In this document: positions 40,236 to 50,100 of the stretch, one piece after another
Layout: every line of letters begins with the position of its first letter
Numbering within the stretch: position 1 is the first letter of the stretch
Assembly (NCBI GenBank): GCA_963823535.1
Contig: CAWGLZ010000006.1
Location: 434,001 to 498,000 of the forward strand
Origin: RPQJ01 sp963823535
GTDB taxonomy: Bacteria > Pseudomonadota > Gammaproteobacteria > Steroidobacterales > Steroidobacteraceae
Length of the DNA: 64,000 bases
Direction: 5' to 3'
Made by a program: the position numbers and the translations under genes
Notes under the pieces: generated by a model
The model's input: only the letters and a program-made list of their open reading frames with translations
Told to the model about the DNA's origin: nothing
Databases searched by the model: none

Positions 40236-42566
40236 TCAGTAGATGGACTCCGTGGACCCGTCGCTGTAGTTGATGGTCGTTCCCTGGATGGTCGCGGTCG
40301 CGACGCCGTTGGCACTGACCGTTCCATGCACGTTGCCGTCGATCGGTCGATCGAGCACCGCCGTGACGCCCGAGTTGGTCGTCACCGTGGCACGGTAGCC
40401 GTCGATCGCGTCGTAGGCGCCGCTGACGTTGATGCGCGCGACCCCGGCCGGGGTCGAGTACGCATACGTCGCCGACAGCGAGTACGGCGCGTCCGGCGTC
40501 GGCTCGACCTGGCTGCCGCTGGCCGCGACGCTGACCGCGAGGACCCGACCGTTGGGCAGCGCGAGGTCGCCCACGACCTGGAACTGCGCCCCGAAGGAGT
40601 TGGCAGGACCGATCGGCTGGGTTGCGTCGAACGCCGCGATCCCCTGGGTGGCGACCTCGATGTGACCGTTGAAGAGCGGGGTGGTCGCACCGCCGGCGCC
40701 GATCTGCCTGATCGAACCGTCGACGGCCACGTTGCGTGGCACGGCCAGCGTGCCGGAAGCATCGGCCACCGGTTGCCCGATCGATACCCGCAGCGCATAC
40801 ACGTAGGCGTTCGTCGCCAGGCGCGAGACACTGAGCGCCCCGTAGAGTGAGGGCACCACGCCCTCGAGCATCGCTCCGTTCTGCACGACGATCTCGGAGT
40901 CGCTCCCGATCGTCGCCTCGGTCAACGCGATCCCTCCCGCTCCCCCGGTCAGCGAACCTCCCACGCGAAGCGTTCCGCTGATGGTCGCGGGGTTCCAGTC
41001 GTCCGACTGGGCCGCCTCAAGGTCTGCGGTGACCTGTCCGCCGCCGTACGTCACGTAGTACGGCCCTTGCAGGCCCGCCGACAGCGCGCCGGTCGCGCTG
41101 CTCGTTCTCGTGAAGGTCGCGGCCAGCGGCCCAACGGTGGTGGAGGCCGCGAGCGTGCCACCGTAGTACGGATTGAAGATCGGATCGTAGGCACCGGGAT
41201 CGCCACCGACCCAGGGCGTGAACGTCAACGGCTGCGTCGTGATCGAGTAGGTGCCGGCCGACCCGCGGGTCGCCGTCAGCAGGATCTGCTCGTCGTATTC
41301 GTCGCCGTATCGACACAGCGCGACGTCGGGTGCCGTCTGCAGCGGCCCCGGGTCGTAGCCGCAGACCACGTGACCGGACGCCCACTCATAGATTCCCGGC
41401 ACCGCGGCGTCGATCAAGGCGGCCGCCGTGTACGCGGCGACCAGCACCGCCCGCGTGTTGCTCAGCACGGGCGCGACATTGGTCTCGAAGTCCGCCCCGA
41501 GTGCCGTCAATGTGGGCGACAGCCCGAAGATGTCTTCGCCAGCCTGCTGCTGGATGATGTTGGTCCGCAGGTCGGCGAACAGCGCCTTGGTGTTCGCAAG
41601 CGGCGACGCACTCGGGTTGTAGCCGAAGAGGGCCGCCTGGCTCGACACCGCCGCCATGAGCGCACGCTCCGCCGTGGTCTCAAGATCCATGCCGAGCGCA
41701 GCCGGACTCTGCCCGCCCATGACCGTGACCAGGCCGCGGTTGAGTTTTTCGTACGCCGAGACGAGGTAGGCCGCCTGCGTCGCGAACGTGGCGCTGCTCG
41801 AGGCGCCTGGGGTCATCAGCGAGCTCAGCCCTCCCAGCATGCACACCAGACGGGCGTTGTAGTCGTCCTCACCGCACGGCGCGCCGGAGGCGCTCGTCGC
41901 GAAGCGCTCATTGGCCGCGATCGCCAGGGCGGTCATCAGTTTCGCCTGCGCCTGCTGCGCCACCGTTGCCGTCCTGTAGTTCGCCAGGTCGACCGGCAGC
42001 GTCGTCAAAATGGGCGCCCCATCCAGCATGGCCGCGCTGACCCGGCTGTTCGCCGCGTCGACGTTGGCCACCGTCAGCCCGCCCGATGACGCGCTCGCGA
42101 TGCCGAACGCCATTTCCGTCAGCGGCGTGACCGCCATCGGCGTGGTCGTCAGCCCGGCGACGACGGCACGCATCGTGAGGCCCGCCGGCGCCGGGACCGA
42201 GGTACCGCTCAACTCGTCGAGCATCGTCGACTGTGCGTCGGCGGTGACCGTCACGACCACCGGCCCCGTGGCGCTGACGCTCGCGGAGAACACGCCCTGG
42301 CTGTTGGTGCGTGTCGTGGCCAGCGAGGTCGAACTGACCAGGCCATTGGCGGAAACGCTGTAGAAGTTGACGATCGCGTTGCCGAGCAGGCCTTTCGCCG
42401 CCGTGCCCGTGACGCTCGTGCTGCTGGGTGGCGGCGGTGGCGGCGGCGGCGTCACGCCGTCGTCATTTCCACCCCCCCCACCATCGCTGCCGCTGCAGGC
42501 GCCGACCAGGATGGTCAGGGCCGCCAGGCAGGCGAACCGCCCAAGGAACCGTGAAGACTTGCGCAT
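40236..42566 (-). CDS. Large surface lipoprotein, unknown
   Basis: 776 residues from ATG 42566, with AAGGGGATT upstream. The signal (CLAALTILVGAC) ends in a lipobox, followed by a Gly-rich and poly-Pro linker. A carboxypeptidase-regulatory or Ig-like strand region follows (VTGTAAKGLLGNAIVNFYSV, VFSASVSATGPVVVTVTADA). The middle is helical, and the C-terminal third is beta-rich and repetitive (RINVSGAYDAIDGYRATVTT). It probably faces the cell surface or periplasm. The barrel gene follows by 8 bp, so lipoprotein and barrel may work as a pair. A conserved 31-bp element lies 300 bp upstream (42867-42897). Confidence 0.75.
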   Translation of the reverse strand: MRKSSRFLGRFACLAALTILVGACSGSDGGGGGNDDGVTPPPPPPPPSSTSVTGTAAKGLLGNAIVNFYSVSANGLVSSTSLATTRTNSQGVFSASVSATGPVVVTVTADAQSTMLDELSGTSVPAPAGLTMRAVVAGLTTTPMAVTPLTEMAFGIASASSGGLTVANVDAANSRVSAAMLDGAPILTTLPVDLANYRTATVAQQAQAKLMTALAIAANERFATSASGAPCGEDDYNARLVCMLGGLSSLMTPGASSSATFATQAAYLVSAYEKLNRGLVTVMGGQSPAALGMDLETTAERALMAAVSSQAALFGYNPSASPLANTKALFADLRTNIIQQQAGEDIFGLSPTLTALGADFETNVAPVLSNTRAVLVAAYTAAALIDAAVPGIYEWASGHVVCGYDPGPLQTAPDVALCRYGDEYDEQILLTATRGSAGTYSITTQPLTFTPWVGGDPGAYDPIFNPYYGGTLAASTTVGPLAATFTRTSSATGALSAGLQGPYYVTYGGGQVTADLEAAQSDDWNPATISGTLRVGGSLTGGAGGIALTEATIGSDSEIVVQNGAMLEGVVPSLYGALSVSRLATNAYVYALRVSIGQPVADASGTLAVPRNVAVDGSIRQIGAGGATTPLFNGHIEVATQGIAAFDATQPIGPANSFGAQFQVVGDLALPNGRVLAVSVAASGSQVEPTPDAPYSLSATYAYSTPAGVARINVSGAYDAIDGYRATVTTNSGVTAVLDRPIDGNVHGTVSANGVATATIQGTTINYSDGSTESIY

Positions 42567-42866
42567 CTGAATCCCCTTGCACATCCAGTTGTGACGAGGT
42601 CGGATCACGACCGGCCCCGGTATCGCCCGACCCTGGCTTCCCGACTCAACGACCGGGAACCCAAGGCCTGACACGGCCGCGCGAAGTGGACACCTCAGCT
42701 TCGGCGACGTCCCGAAAGGAGCCTCTTGATGATCATATTCCCACCTCCCTGCGGCCCGACTTCTTCTTCTACCTACCCTTCCGCGCCGGCGATTGTGTTG
42801 TAGTGCCGGGTACGGCGGGCTCTCCGTGTATATCCAGCGTATACGCCTGCGGCGGGGGGCGCGCAT

Positions 42867-42897
42867 CACCCGAACGGGTGTGTCTCCGTTTTTTACA
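42867..42897 (-). promoter_or_regulatory. Conserved 31-bp element, copy A
   Basis: On the minus strand this matches TGTAA-N3-A-N4-GAC-N-CACCCG-N3-GGGTG, shared with 59359-59389 and 60264-60294. The distal 14 bases (CACCCGTTCGGGTG) are a palindrome with 6-bp arms. It points toward the lipoprotein gene, 300 bp ahead of its start. It could be an ECF-type promoter (TGTAA, 16 bases, CG) or a regulator-binding site. Its 5' end overlaps the stop codon of the adjacent LuxR remnant. Confidence 0.6.
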
Positions 42898-42985
42898 CGC
42901 ACATCGACCAACAACGCGTACGCGGCCCGAGTGAGACGAGCAGCAGCAACTCCGGCCGGCTGCTCACCGCACACTTGGTGAAGGC
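42893..42985 (-). pseudogene. Remnant of a LuxR-type regulator 3' end
   Basis: The minus strand encodes AFTKCAVSSRPELLLLVSLG and ends in TAA at 42893. This matches the last helices of the intact LuxR protein at 59404-60144 (VFVKCEVSSQAELLQLLALG), identical at most positions, but nothing upstream of it resembles the rest of the HTH domain. It lies immediately upstream of element A, the same order as intact LuxR and element B. It is most likely the decayed end of an old duplicate. The 310 bp between it and the propeller gene start hold no recognisable gene. Confidence 0.6.
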
Positions 42986-43295
42986 GCAGCCATCGTCGGG
43001 ATTCGAGACCACCGTAGGGTCAAGCATGTCGTTGCAGGACAGCTTGATGCCACTGGGCGCCTTCACTCCCGGAGGCACCTCGCGGCCGCTCTTTGTTGTC
43101 TTGCTGTCGTCTTCGTTCCCGCGCCGTCGGGCACGAAGCATGCCAGGCGCCGTTCAGCGATATCGCGGCCGCTACGGAGTAATACCTAGAACCGTACCTC
43201 CACTTCTACCGATTCACTGATTGCTCCTTAGGCATATACGTACGAGTGGACTCAACACTTACATGGACCACAGGGCTGTGGCCAAAGGGGGAACG

Positions 43296-44435
43296 ATGGC
43301 TTCTAAAGAAGTCCGGACATTCGTTGCCCGGTATGGGTTTTCTGCTCGTCACTGCATTCTGGCGGCCGCGCTCTGCTGCCTCATCGGCCCGCTGGACGCG
43401 AACGCGGGCAAACCCACCAAACCCCCGGGGCCGGGAGGCAGTCCTCCGACGACTCCGGATATCGTCTACATGTCCAAGGACAATCGCTCGGTCACCAACA
43501 ACGCCGAGGTGCGTGGCGGCACGCTGAGTGCAAACGGCCTCAGCTCGACAGATGGGTCCTTGCTGAAAAGCGCCAACGGCCGGGAGTACACCAGCGTTGC
43601 CTGGGCACCTGACGGCAGCCGCTTCGCCTGGGTGGAGAACGGGGCCATCATGACCGCCGTCCCCGGCAAGGCACCGACCGTGCTCTACAGCACGACACCC
43701 GGCGACGGAAAGCCAACCGTCGCCGGAGACTACGACGGCCTGGCCTGGGGTCTCGGCTGCACAGGCGGAACCTCACTCGCCTTCACGAGCTGGCAGCCCT
43801 ATGGCATCCATTTCCTTCCGATCGACGGCAGCGGCGTGCACGCGCCGATTCCGCTCGTAACCTTTGTCGACTACGGTGGAGCGGGTCAGTTGGCATTCTC
43901 GCCAAGCGGCCAACACCTCGCCTTCGTGGGGGGAGGGGACACGCTTCCTGGCGATGGCATCCACCTGATACCGATGTGCACGACCAGTCGCACACCGTTC
44001 CTGCTGGTCAGCAGCAGTGACGTGGGTGGCACAGGCCGATTCGCTTCGGTCATGTCGGTGGACTGGTCCCGTCACGGCGACCGGCTTGCCTTGTCGGTCA
44101 CCACAGGACCCGATCCGAACTATCCCTGGCGGGACTTGAAGATCGTCGAACTCAACGCCTCGAGTCCTGGCGGCAGTGACGCCTACTCCTACGCCGGAAT
44201 CTGGACCGTCGATCTCGACGGACTGTTTACCGCGGAATCCAGCGAGCACTCGCCACAGTGGGGGCCGAGCTCCCCCGGCGCAGCGTGCCAGCGCATCGCA
44301 TTCTCCCAGAGCTCGGACATCGCACCACGCAGCCTGTATCTGCTGGACATCAACGACGGCTATGTGGGTGGCTGCCAGATCAACGCGCCCTTGAAGTTGG
44401 CGGCCAAGAACCCGCGCGCGCTCGACTGGAAGTAA
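43296..44435 (+). CDS. Exported TolB-like beta-propeller protein
   Basis: 379 residues from ATG 43296, with AAAGGGGGAACG as ribosome site. A signal peptide is visible (HCILAAALCCLIGPLDANAG). The mature protein has WD40-like/TolB propeller repeats: VAWAPDGSRFAWVENG, LAFSPSGQHLAFVGGG, VDWSRHGDRLALSV and HSPQWGPSSPGAACQRIAFS. Several cysteines could form disulfides. It should act in the periplasm or on the surface. It is followed by a strong terminator (44466-44491) and is the only plus-strand gene among the minus-strand surface genes here. Confidence 0.8.
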   Translation: MASKEVRTFVARYGFSARHCILAAALCCLIGPLDANAGKPTKPPGPGGSPPTTPDIVYMSKDNRSVTNNAEVRGGTLSANGLSSTDGSLLKSANGREYTSVAWAPDGSRFAWVENGAIMTAVPGKAPTVLYSTTPGDGKPTVAGDYDGLAWGLGCTGGTSLAFTSWQPYGIHFLPIDGSGVHAPIPLVTFVDYGGAGQLAFSPSGQHLAFVGGGDTLPGDGIHLIPMCTTSRTPFLLVSSSDVGGTGRFASVMSVDWSRHGDRLALSVTTGPDPNYPWRDLKIVELNASSPGGSDAYSYAGIWTVDLDGLFTAESSEHSPQWGPSSPGAACQRIAFSQSSDIAPRSLYLLDINDGYVGGCQINAPLKLAAKNPRALDWK

Positions 44436-44465
44436 CGCGTGGCCTGAGGCTTGATCGACGACATG

Positions 44466-44491
44466 CGCCCCGGTTTCCACCGGGGCGTTTT
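44466..44491 (+). terminator. Rho-independent terminator after the beta-propeller gene
   Basis: A perfect 8-bp stem, CGCCCCGG and CCGGGGCG, encloses the loop TTTCCA and is followed by TTTTCTC. It starts 30 bp after the stop codon at 44435. Confidence 0.85.
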
Positions 44492-44511
44492 CTCGTGTTC
44501 ACCAGACCCGG

Positions 44512-44913
44512 TCAGGCAACCCGCGGCCCCAGCGCCAGCAGCTGCAGCAGTTCCGCCTGGCTACTGACTTCGCATTTCACGAACACGTGCTTGAGCACCG
44601 TCTTCGCCGTATTGAGCGAGATCCCGCCCGTGGCCGCGGCCGACTGCAGCGACTGCCCGACGTAGAGCGAGTTCACCAGTCGTGCTTCGGCGGCCGTGAG
44701 CCCGTAGAGTTCCTTCAGGACCTGCACCGGCACGGGGCGCTGCCTGCCGAGCGGCTCGTGGATGAAGACGCAGAACCCGGCCGACGCCTCCGCGCCGAGG
44801 ACCGACGCTTCCTGCAGGTCGAGATCGTTGGTGGTGATCGAGGCGCGGTCCGCCCACGCGTGATGCCGGGCTGTCTCCGCGGATCCCAGGTCCAGAGGGA
44901 GAGACACGCCCAA
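44512..44913 (-). pseudogene. Chimeric LuxR fragment joined to a piece of the barrel gene
   Basis: An open frame of 133 codons. Codons from about 41 to the end (EASAGFCVFIHEPLGRQRPV to ALGPRV) are nearly identical to the C-terminal half of the intact LuxR protein at 59404-60144, about 275 bp with only a handful of mismatches. Codons 23-42 (RASITTNDLDLQEASVLGAE) are instead copied from the 3' end of the outer-membrane gene at 39107-39166. The join falls on the 8-bp sequence TCCGCGCC, present at both parents. The PAS part of LuxR is missing and no ribosome site precedes the ATG, so it is probably not a working regulator, although the HTH is intact. Confidence 0.8.
44789..44848. repeat. 60-bp duplicated segment, copy 2 (inside the LuxR chimera)
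   Basis: Second copy of the barrel-gene segment 39107-39166 with one mismatch. It forms one side of the recombination junction with the LuxR 3' fragment and keeps that reading frame open. Confidence 0.9.
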
Positions 44914-44966
44914 CAGCCCAAGGGCCCATCGGGCCCCCTTCCATTCGTTCAGCGGCTCACCTCACC

Positions 44967-45248
44967 CTAAGCCGCTCGTCGTTTCTTGCTCGCCTCATCC
45001 AGATCGAACGTCGCCTGCAGGTTCATCCACAACCGCGGCGACGTCCCCAGGGCCTCGGCCAGATCGAGCGCCGCCTCCGCCGTAACACCCCGCTTGCCCT
45101 TGATGAATTCGTTGAGTCGCGCCCTGGTCCAACCCACCTCGCGCGCAAACGCAGTCTGCGTCTTCCCGGCCGGCAGCAGGAATTCCTCGAGCAGCATCTC
45201 CCCGGGGTGAATCGGATTCGCCGGCTGCATGGTACGTTTCCTGGCCAT
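44967..45248 (-). CDS. higA: HigA-type antitoxin
   Basis: 93 residues from ATG 45248 (MARKRTMQPANPIHPGEMLL). It has the HigA/VapI helix-turn-helix: NPIHPGEMLLEEFLLPAGKT, QTAFAREVGWTRARLNEFIK, and the helix GVTAEAALDLAEALGTSPRL followed by WMNLQATFDL. It binds and neutralises the HigB toxin encoded just upstream and represses the shared promoter. The order toxin-then-antitoxin with 19 bp between is the normal arrangement for this family. Confidence 0.93.
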   Translation of the reverse strand: MARKRTMQPANPIHPGEMLLEEFLLPAGKTQTAFAREVGWTRARLNEFIKGKRGVTAEAALDLAEALGTSPRLWMNLQATFDLDEASKKRRAA

Positions 45249-45267
45249 CTTCGTTACCTCCACGATC

Positions 45268-45558
45268 TCAGTGGTAATCAACCACTGCCACATCAAAGGC
45301 GCTACCGTGCTCCCAGCGAAACACGACCCGCCACTGGTCATTGATTCGTATCGAGTGCATTCCTTTCAAACGACCCTTGAGTGCCTCCAGCCGGTTACCC
45401 GGCGGCACTCTGAGATCGCCAAGCTCCGCGGCATCGTGCAGATACAGCACCTTGCGACGCGCGACACGCCGCAGTTCCGCCGGAAACCCACGCGTGTCCC
45501 GCGTCTGCCTGTCGAAGAACAGATCCTCGGCGAGGCGGTTCCCGAAGCTCTCGATCAT
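45268..45558 (-). CDS. higB: HigB/RelE-type toxin
   Basis: 96 residues, full length for the HigB (RelE-like) ribosome-dependent mRNA interferase. It opens with MIESFGNRLAEDLFFDRQTR and has the family core KVLYLHDAAELGDLRVPPGN, RLEALKGRLKGMHSIRINDQ, and the C-terminal strand WRVVFRWEHGSAFDVAVVDYH. The conserved basic and aromatic residues of the active site (R-I-N-D-Q-W-R-V-V-F-R) are intact. It is co-transcribed with higA and probably silenced by the operator upstream. Confidence 0.93.
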   Translation of the reverse strand: MIESFGNRLAEDLFFDRQTRDTRGFPAELRRVARRKVLYLHDAAELGDLRVPPGNRLEALKGRLKGMHSIRINDQWRVVFRWEHGSAFDVAVVDYH

Positions 45559-45567
45559 ATTACTAGG

Positions 45568-45593
45568 TTATCGGAATTCGATAATTACTTCAA
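45568..45593 (-). promoter_or_regulatory. higBA promoter and palindromic operator
   Basis: On the minus strand a possible -35 (TTGAAG, 45588-45593) is followed after 17 bases by a weak -10 (TAACCT) close to the higB start. The spacer carries the palindrome TTATCG-N5-CGATAA (45568-45584). A palindrome at this place is the normal operator for HigA autorepression. The operator is clear; the promoter boxes are only fair. Confidence 0.55.
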
Positions 45594-46562
45594 GCGCCAC
45601 GACCTGCGACCTGCTCGAGGCGCCTTCGCCACCGGATTCCGCTGAGTCGTTCCGCCGCGCAGCCACAGTAACCTCCCGACCCCTCACGCACGCTGACTCG
45701 CGAACCCCGATCGCGATCCTCGTCAGACACCCGCCTGCACAACCCGGCCGGGGCGGGCACCGCCCGCGAGCTGCGACATATCGCGGCGTCCCGTGTGGCC
45801 CGGATCTGATGTGGAGACTAGGGCATGCGCGATTGACCATCGCATCAGAGCATCCGGGCCACGCTCGGCCGCGCACGCACCGCTTCAAGGGTGGTAGCGA
45901 GCGCGGCATCGATTCGACGAGACGGAATGTCTCGTCGTCCGCGTGAACGCCCGAGCGGTAGCGAGGGCCGGACCCGAAGGGCGCATCGGAGCCGCGTTCC
46001 CGCACCAAAACGGTCCGGGCTTCTCGGTTCAACTTAGGGCCATGCCACTCAACGGCCGAGTCGTGCTGCTGCCGCCAGACAAGGACGGCGTCACCGGCGA
46101 GGACCGCAACAAAGATCGTTAGATCCCGTCGCGAGTTATCTCGTCACCTCGAAGGGCCGCAGGGCCACTCTTTCTCGCCTCGCGACTTTCCCTCCAACCA
46201 GTCGGAGCATACGCCCTGCAAAACGGACTCCCTGCGCAGCGTTGCTGCGTGAGCTGCCGCAGAGCGCGTGCGTCCTCCTCGAGGTTCACGTCTCCTCCCA
46301 TCGTTCATTGCAAGGATGTGTGTGAGTGCGGTGTCGATACGACGGAGACTCAGAGTCGAGATGCGTGCATGACGTCCAACAGCGCCAATGCGCGGTGACT
46401 TGCATAACTACCTCTTCTCGCTCAGTCGGCGGTAATGCTCGCTGATTCGTCAATACGCTGGCGCGAGCAGCTGCTCCCGGCAGCACCTGCTTTCCCTCTC
46501 CCCACTCACCCCCAAACGAAGAGATCCCGTTGGGGCGTCTCTTAGTCGCTTGAGCCTGATGC
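45594..46562. other. Gene-free stretch between higB and the PEP-CTERM gene
   Basis: About 970 bp without a convincing coding frame on either strand; the short open frames here have no ribosome sites and no recognisable products. Its one structured feature is the long inverted repeat at 45795-45862. The base composition is somewhat more mixed than in the flanking genes. Confidence 0.6.
45795..45862. repeat. Long imperfect inverted repeat (hairpin)
   Basis: The left arm is GTGGCCCGGATCTGATG (45795-45811). The right arm is CATCAG (45843-45848), a 3-base bulge AGC, then ATCCGGGCCAC (45852-45862). Seventeen base pairs can form with a 31-base loop. There is no T-run on either side, so it is not a typical terminator. 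It may be the end of a small mobile element or an RNA hairpin. Confidence 0.7.
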
Positions 46563-47097
46563 TTACGTTGTTGTGCGCCGTCGGCCAAGTCCCAACCCCA
46601 CGAGCCCGAGCCCGAACAGCGCAAACGTCGCAGGTTCCGGAACCGTTGTCATGATGTCCAGGAATGCAAATCCCGGGACCCGCCCGTCCCCGAAGGAAAT
46701 CGGACCCGACAGCGTGGTCCGATCGGCATTGAATATCCAATCGAACACAATGGAGCCAGTTGAATTCGAGCCCGACAGACCCAAATCCGTCGCCTGTACA
46801 TTTCTGAAGGAGAATTCCTGCTGCCCCTCCCCGCTCTCGCACAACTCCGGTAGCGGTCCGGCAATATACGTAGAGACCAGCGAGCCAATGATCCGCATGT
46901 CGACCGACGGACGTCCGACGTCCGCGACAATGTTGCGGAGACTATTCGTTCGGGTCGAGAACCAAGAAATCCACGGAATACTGCCCCGCCGCACTGCCCG
47001 AACCAAGGTAGATCGGCACCGCCTGCGCCGCCAGCGGCGCTGCAAGCATCCCGACCATCAGCAGTCCCAAATTCATAGCTTTCATTTTGTTCTCCAT
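46563..47097 (-). CDS. PEP-CTERM sorting-domain protein (frameshifted)
   Basis: Start ATG 47097 (MENKMKAMNLGLLMVGMLAA) gives a signal peptide ending near PLAAQA; ATG 47085 is an alternative. The first frame runs to FLVLDPNE and a TAG. An extra T near 46944 moves the frame; the continuation SLRNIVADVGRPSVDMRIIG reaches the C-terminal PEP-CTERM signal VPEPATFALFGLGLVGLGLG followed by RRR. Corrected length is about 177 residues. PEP-CTERM proteins are processed by exosortase and tied to exopolysaccharide or biofilm surfaces. No exosortase gene lies in this window. It is directly downstream of the giant repeat protein on the same strand. Confidence 0.8.
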
Positions 47098-47154
47098 GTT
47101 GTTGTACGAACTTCCCACCGAATGCGCGCCCTCCCGGGTTGCTGCACGCTCTCC

Positions 47155-50100
47155 TCACGGCGCCACCACCGTCCCGTACACGAAACGATCGTATTGGCCT
47201 CCGCTGGTCGCCGTGTCGAACCCGGTCGGGACTCCGATCTGGATCTCCGCAACTCCCGGCGTCGCGCCCGGATCAAACTCCGTCACCGCAGCATTGCTCA
47301 CACCACCATCTGCCACCGCCTGCGCAAACACCGGACTGGTAGTAATCGTACCTACCGCTGGCAATGAGCTCGTCACGGGTATCTGCACCGTCAGGCCACC
47401 ACGTATTTCCTGCGTCTCGAGATATCGCCCGGTCCCCGACTCCAGGCGGGCGGCGACGATCGAGATGGTCGCGTTGCTCGACGTCGTGGTTGTAAGGAAG
47501 TCCTGGGAGGTCGTCACGAACCCCGACGGGTCCACCGTCACGTCGATCACCGTGCTCTGGTACCCAGGTGCCGACAGCGTCACCTGCGTGGTCTGTCCCT
47601 GCGTCCGACCGTGTATCCACAGGTTCTTGTAGCCGGTATCCGCCACGTTGTTCAGTGGCGCCGAGGCCACGCCCGTACCTGTCTCGCTCCACGACACCTC
47701 GGTCCCGCCTGCCGAGGAGGTCGCGGTGATCGTCACCGGTACCGCGGGCGTCTCCTCCAGTGACGCGTACACTCTGACCTGCAAGTCCTCGCCAATTCGG
47801 ATTGGTGCCGGAGTAGCCACGAAATTGATCAGTACCCTCGGTGCGCTGACGTTGGCAGTCAGCTCGGTGTGATAGTAGTACTGGTTGCTGTTGTCCACGT
47901 CCGGCGTCGCGAACGTCGCCGGCTCACTGACAGCCAGCGTCGTGGTGCCGCCCGACACCGGATCAAACTCCGTCGTGCCGCCCGACAGCCCACCGTCCGC
48001 AACCGCCTGCATCGCCACCGGACTCACGGTGATCGTCCCGACCGTCGGCGCCGAGCTCGTCACCAGCACGTTGACCGTGATCCCGCCACGAACCTCCTGC
48101 TGCTCCGCGACAGTAAGGTCCGCGTTCAGCCGCATCGCATATACGCTCAACGCTGTGTTCACTGCCGAGCTATTGGTCGCAAACTGATGTGGCGTCGGAT
48201 ACGTGTACTGGTAGAACACGAACCCCGACGGGTCCACCGTCACGTCGACCACCGTGCTCTGGTACCCCGGTGCTGACAGCGTCACCTGCGTGCTCTGTCC
48301 CTGCACCAGGCCGTGCACCCAAAGATACCTGTAACTCGAGTCCGAGACGTTCGACACCGACGCCGAATTGGCACCCGCACCCGCCTCGCTCCACGAGACC
48401 AGGACCGTGGCCCCATCCGCCGTCGTCGCCGTGATCGTCACCGGCGCGTCCGGCGCACTCTCGAGATACGGCAGCCAACGCGCCTGCAGATCGTGTCCGA
48501 CCCGCAGCTGTACACCGCTTACGTTGCATCCACTGTAGTTGGCCAGACAGATCTTCGGTGCCGAGACGTTCGCGGTCAGTTCGGTGTGGTAGTAGTACTG
48601 GTTGCTGTTGTCCACGTCCGGCGTCGCGAACGTCGCCGGCTCACTGACAGCCAGCGTCGTGGTGCCCCCGGACACCGGATCAAACTCCGTCGTGCCGCCC
48701 GACAGCCCACCGTCCGCAACCGCCTGCATCGCCACCGGACTCACGGTGATCGTCCCGACCGTCGGCGCCGAGCTCGTCACCGGCACGTTGACCGTGATCC
48801 CGCCACGAACCTCCTGCTGCTCCGCGACAGTAAGGTCCGCGTTCAGCCGCATCGCATATACGCTCAACGCTGTGTTCACTGCCGAGCTATTGGTCGCAAA
48901 CTGATGTGGCGTCGGATACGTGTACTGGTAGAACACGAACCCCGACGGGTCCACCGTCACGTCGACCACCGTGCTCTGGTACCCCGGTGCTGACAGCGTC
49001 ACCTGCGTGCTCTGTCCCTGCACCAGGCCGTGCACCCAAAGATACCTGTAACTCGAGTCCGAGACGTTCGACACCGACGCCGAATTGGCACCCGCACCCG
49101 CCTCGCTCCACGAGACCAGGACCGTGGCCCCATCCGCCGTCGTCGCCGTGATCGTCACCGGCGCGTCCGGCGCACTCTCGAGATACGGCAGCCAACGCGC
49201 CTGCAGATCCTTGCCGACACCGAACGTCGGCAAGCTGCCCAGGGAACTGCAACCACCATAGTTACCCAAGCAGATCTTCGGCGCCGACACATCGGCCGTG
49301 AGGCTCGAGTGGTAGTAGTACTGGTTGGTATCGTCCGCTGTCGCGAACCCGCTCGGTGCTTGCACCGTCAGCGTCGTGGTGCCGCCCGACACCGGATCAA
49401 ACTCCGTCGTGCCGCCCGACAGCCCACCATCCGCAACCGCCTGCATCGCCACCGGACTCACGGTGATCGTCCCGACCGTCGGCGTCGAGCTCGTCACCGG
49501 CACGTTGACCGTGATCCCGCCACGAACCTCCTGCTGCTCCGCGATCGTCAGGTCGGCATTCAACCGCATCGCATATACGCTCAACGCCGTGTTCGCAGCC
49601 GAGGAGTTGGTCGCAAACTGATGCAGTACCGGATACCTGTATTGGTAGAAAACGAACCCCGACGGATCCACCGTCACATCGATCACCGTGCTCTGGTACC
49701 CGGGCGCCGACAGCGTCACCTGCGTGCTCTGACCCTGCACCAGGCCGTGCACCCAGAAACTTCGATACCCGCCGTCCGCCACGTTCGGCACGGTCGCCAC
49801 GGTGGCGCCCGCACCGTTCTCGCTCGACGACACCAGCACCGTCGCTCCTGCCGCGGAGGTCGCCGTAATCGTCACCGGCGCGTCCGGCGCGCTCTCCAGG
49901 TACGGCCGCAGCCACGCCTGAAGGTCGTGACCGACCCGCAGCGGCACCGGACTGTCGACATTGCACCCTGCAATGCTCAGGCAGATCTTCGGCGCTGAGA
50001 CGTTCGCGGTCACCGTCTTGTAGTAGTTAACCGGCGTATCCACAGGCGTGTCGAATCCGGCCGGAACCCCGACCTCGATCGACGTCATCCCACCCGACAG

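Noticed and set aside
45640..46560. Short open frames in the gene-free stretch after higB
   Set aside because: There are no ribosome sites, no domain-like sequence, and overlapping frames on both strands of similar quality.
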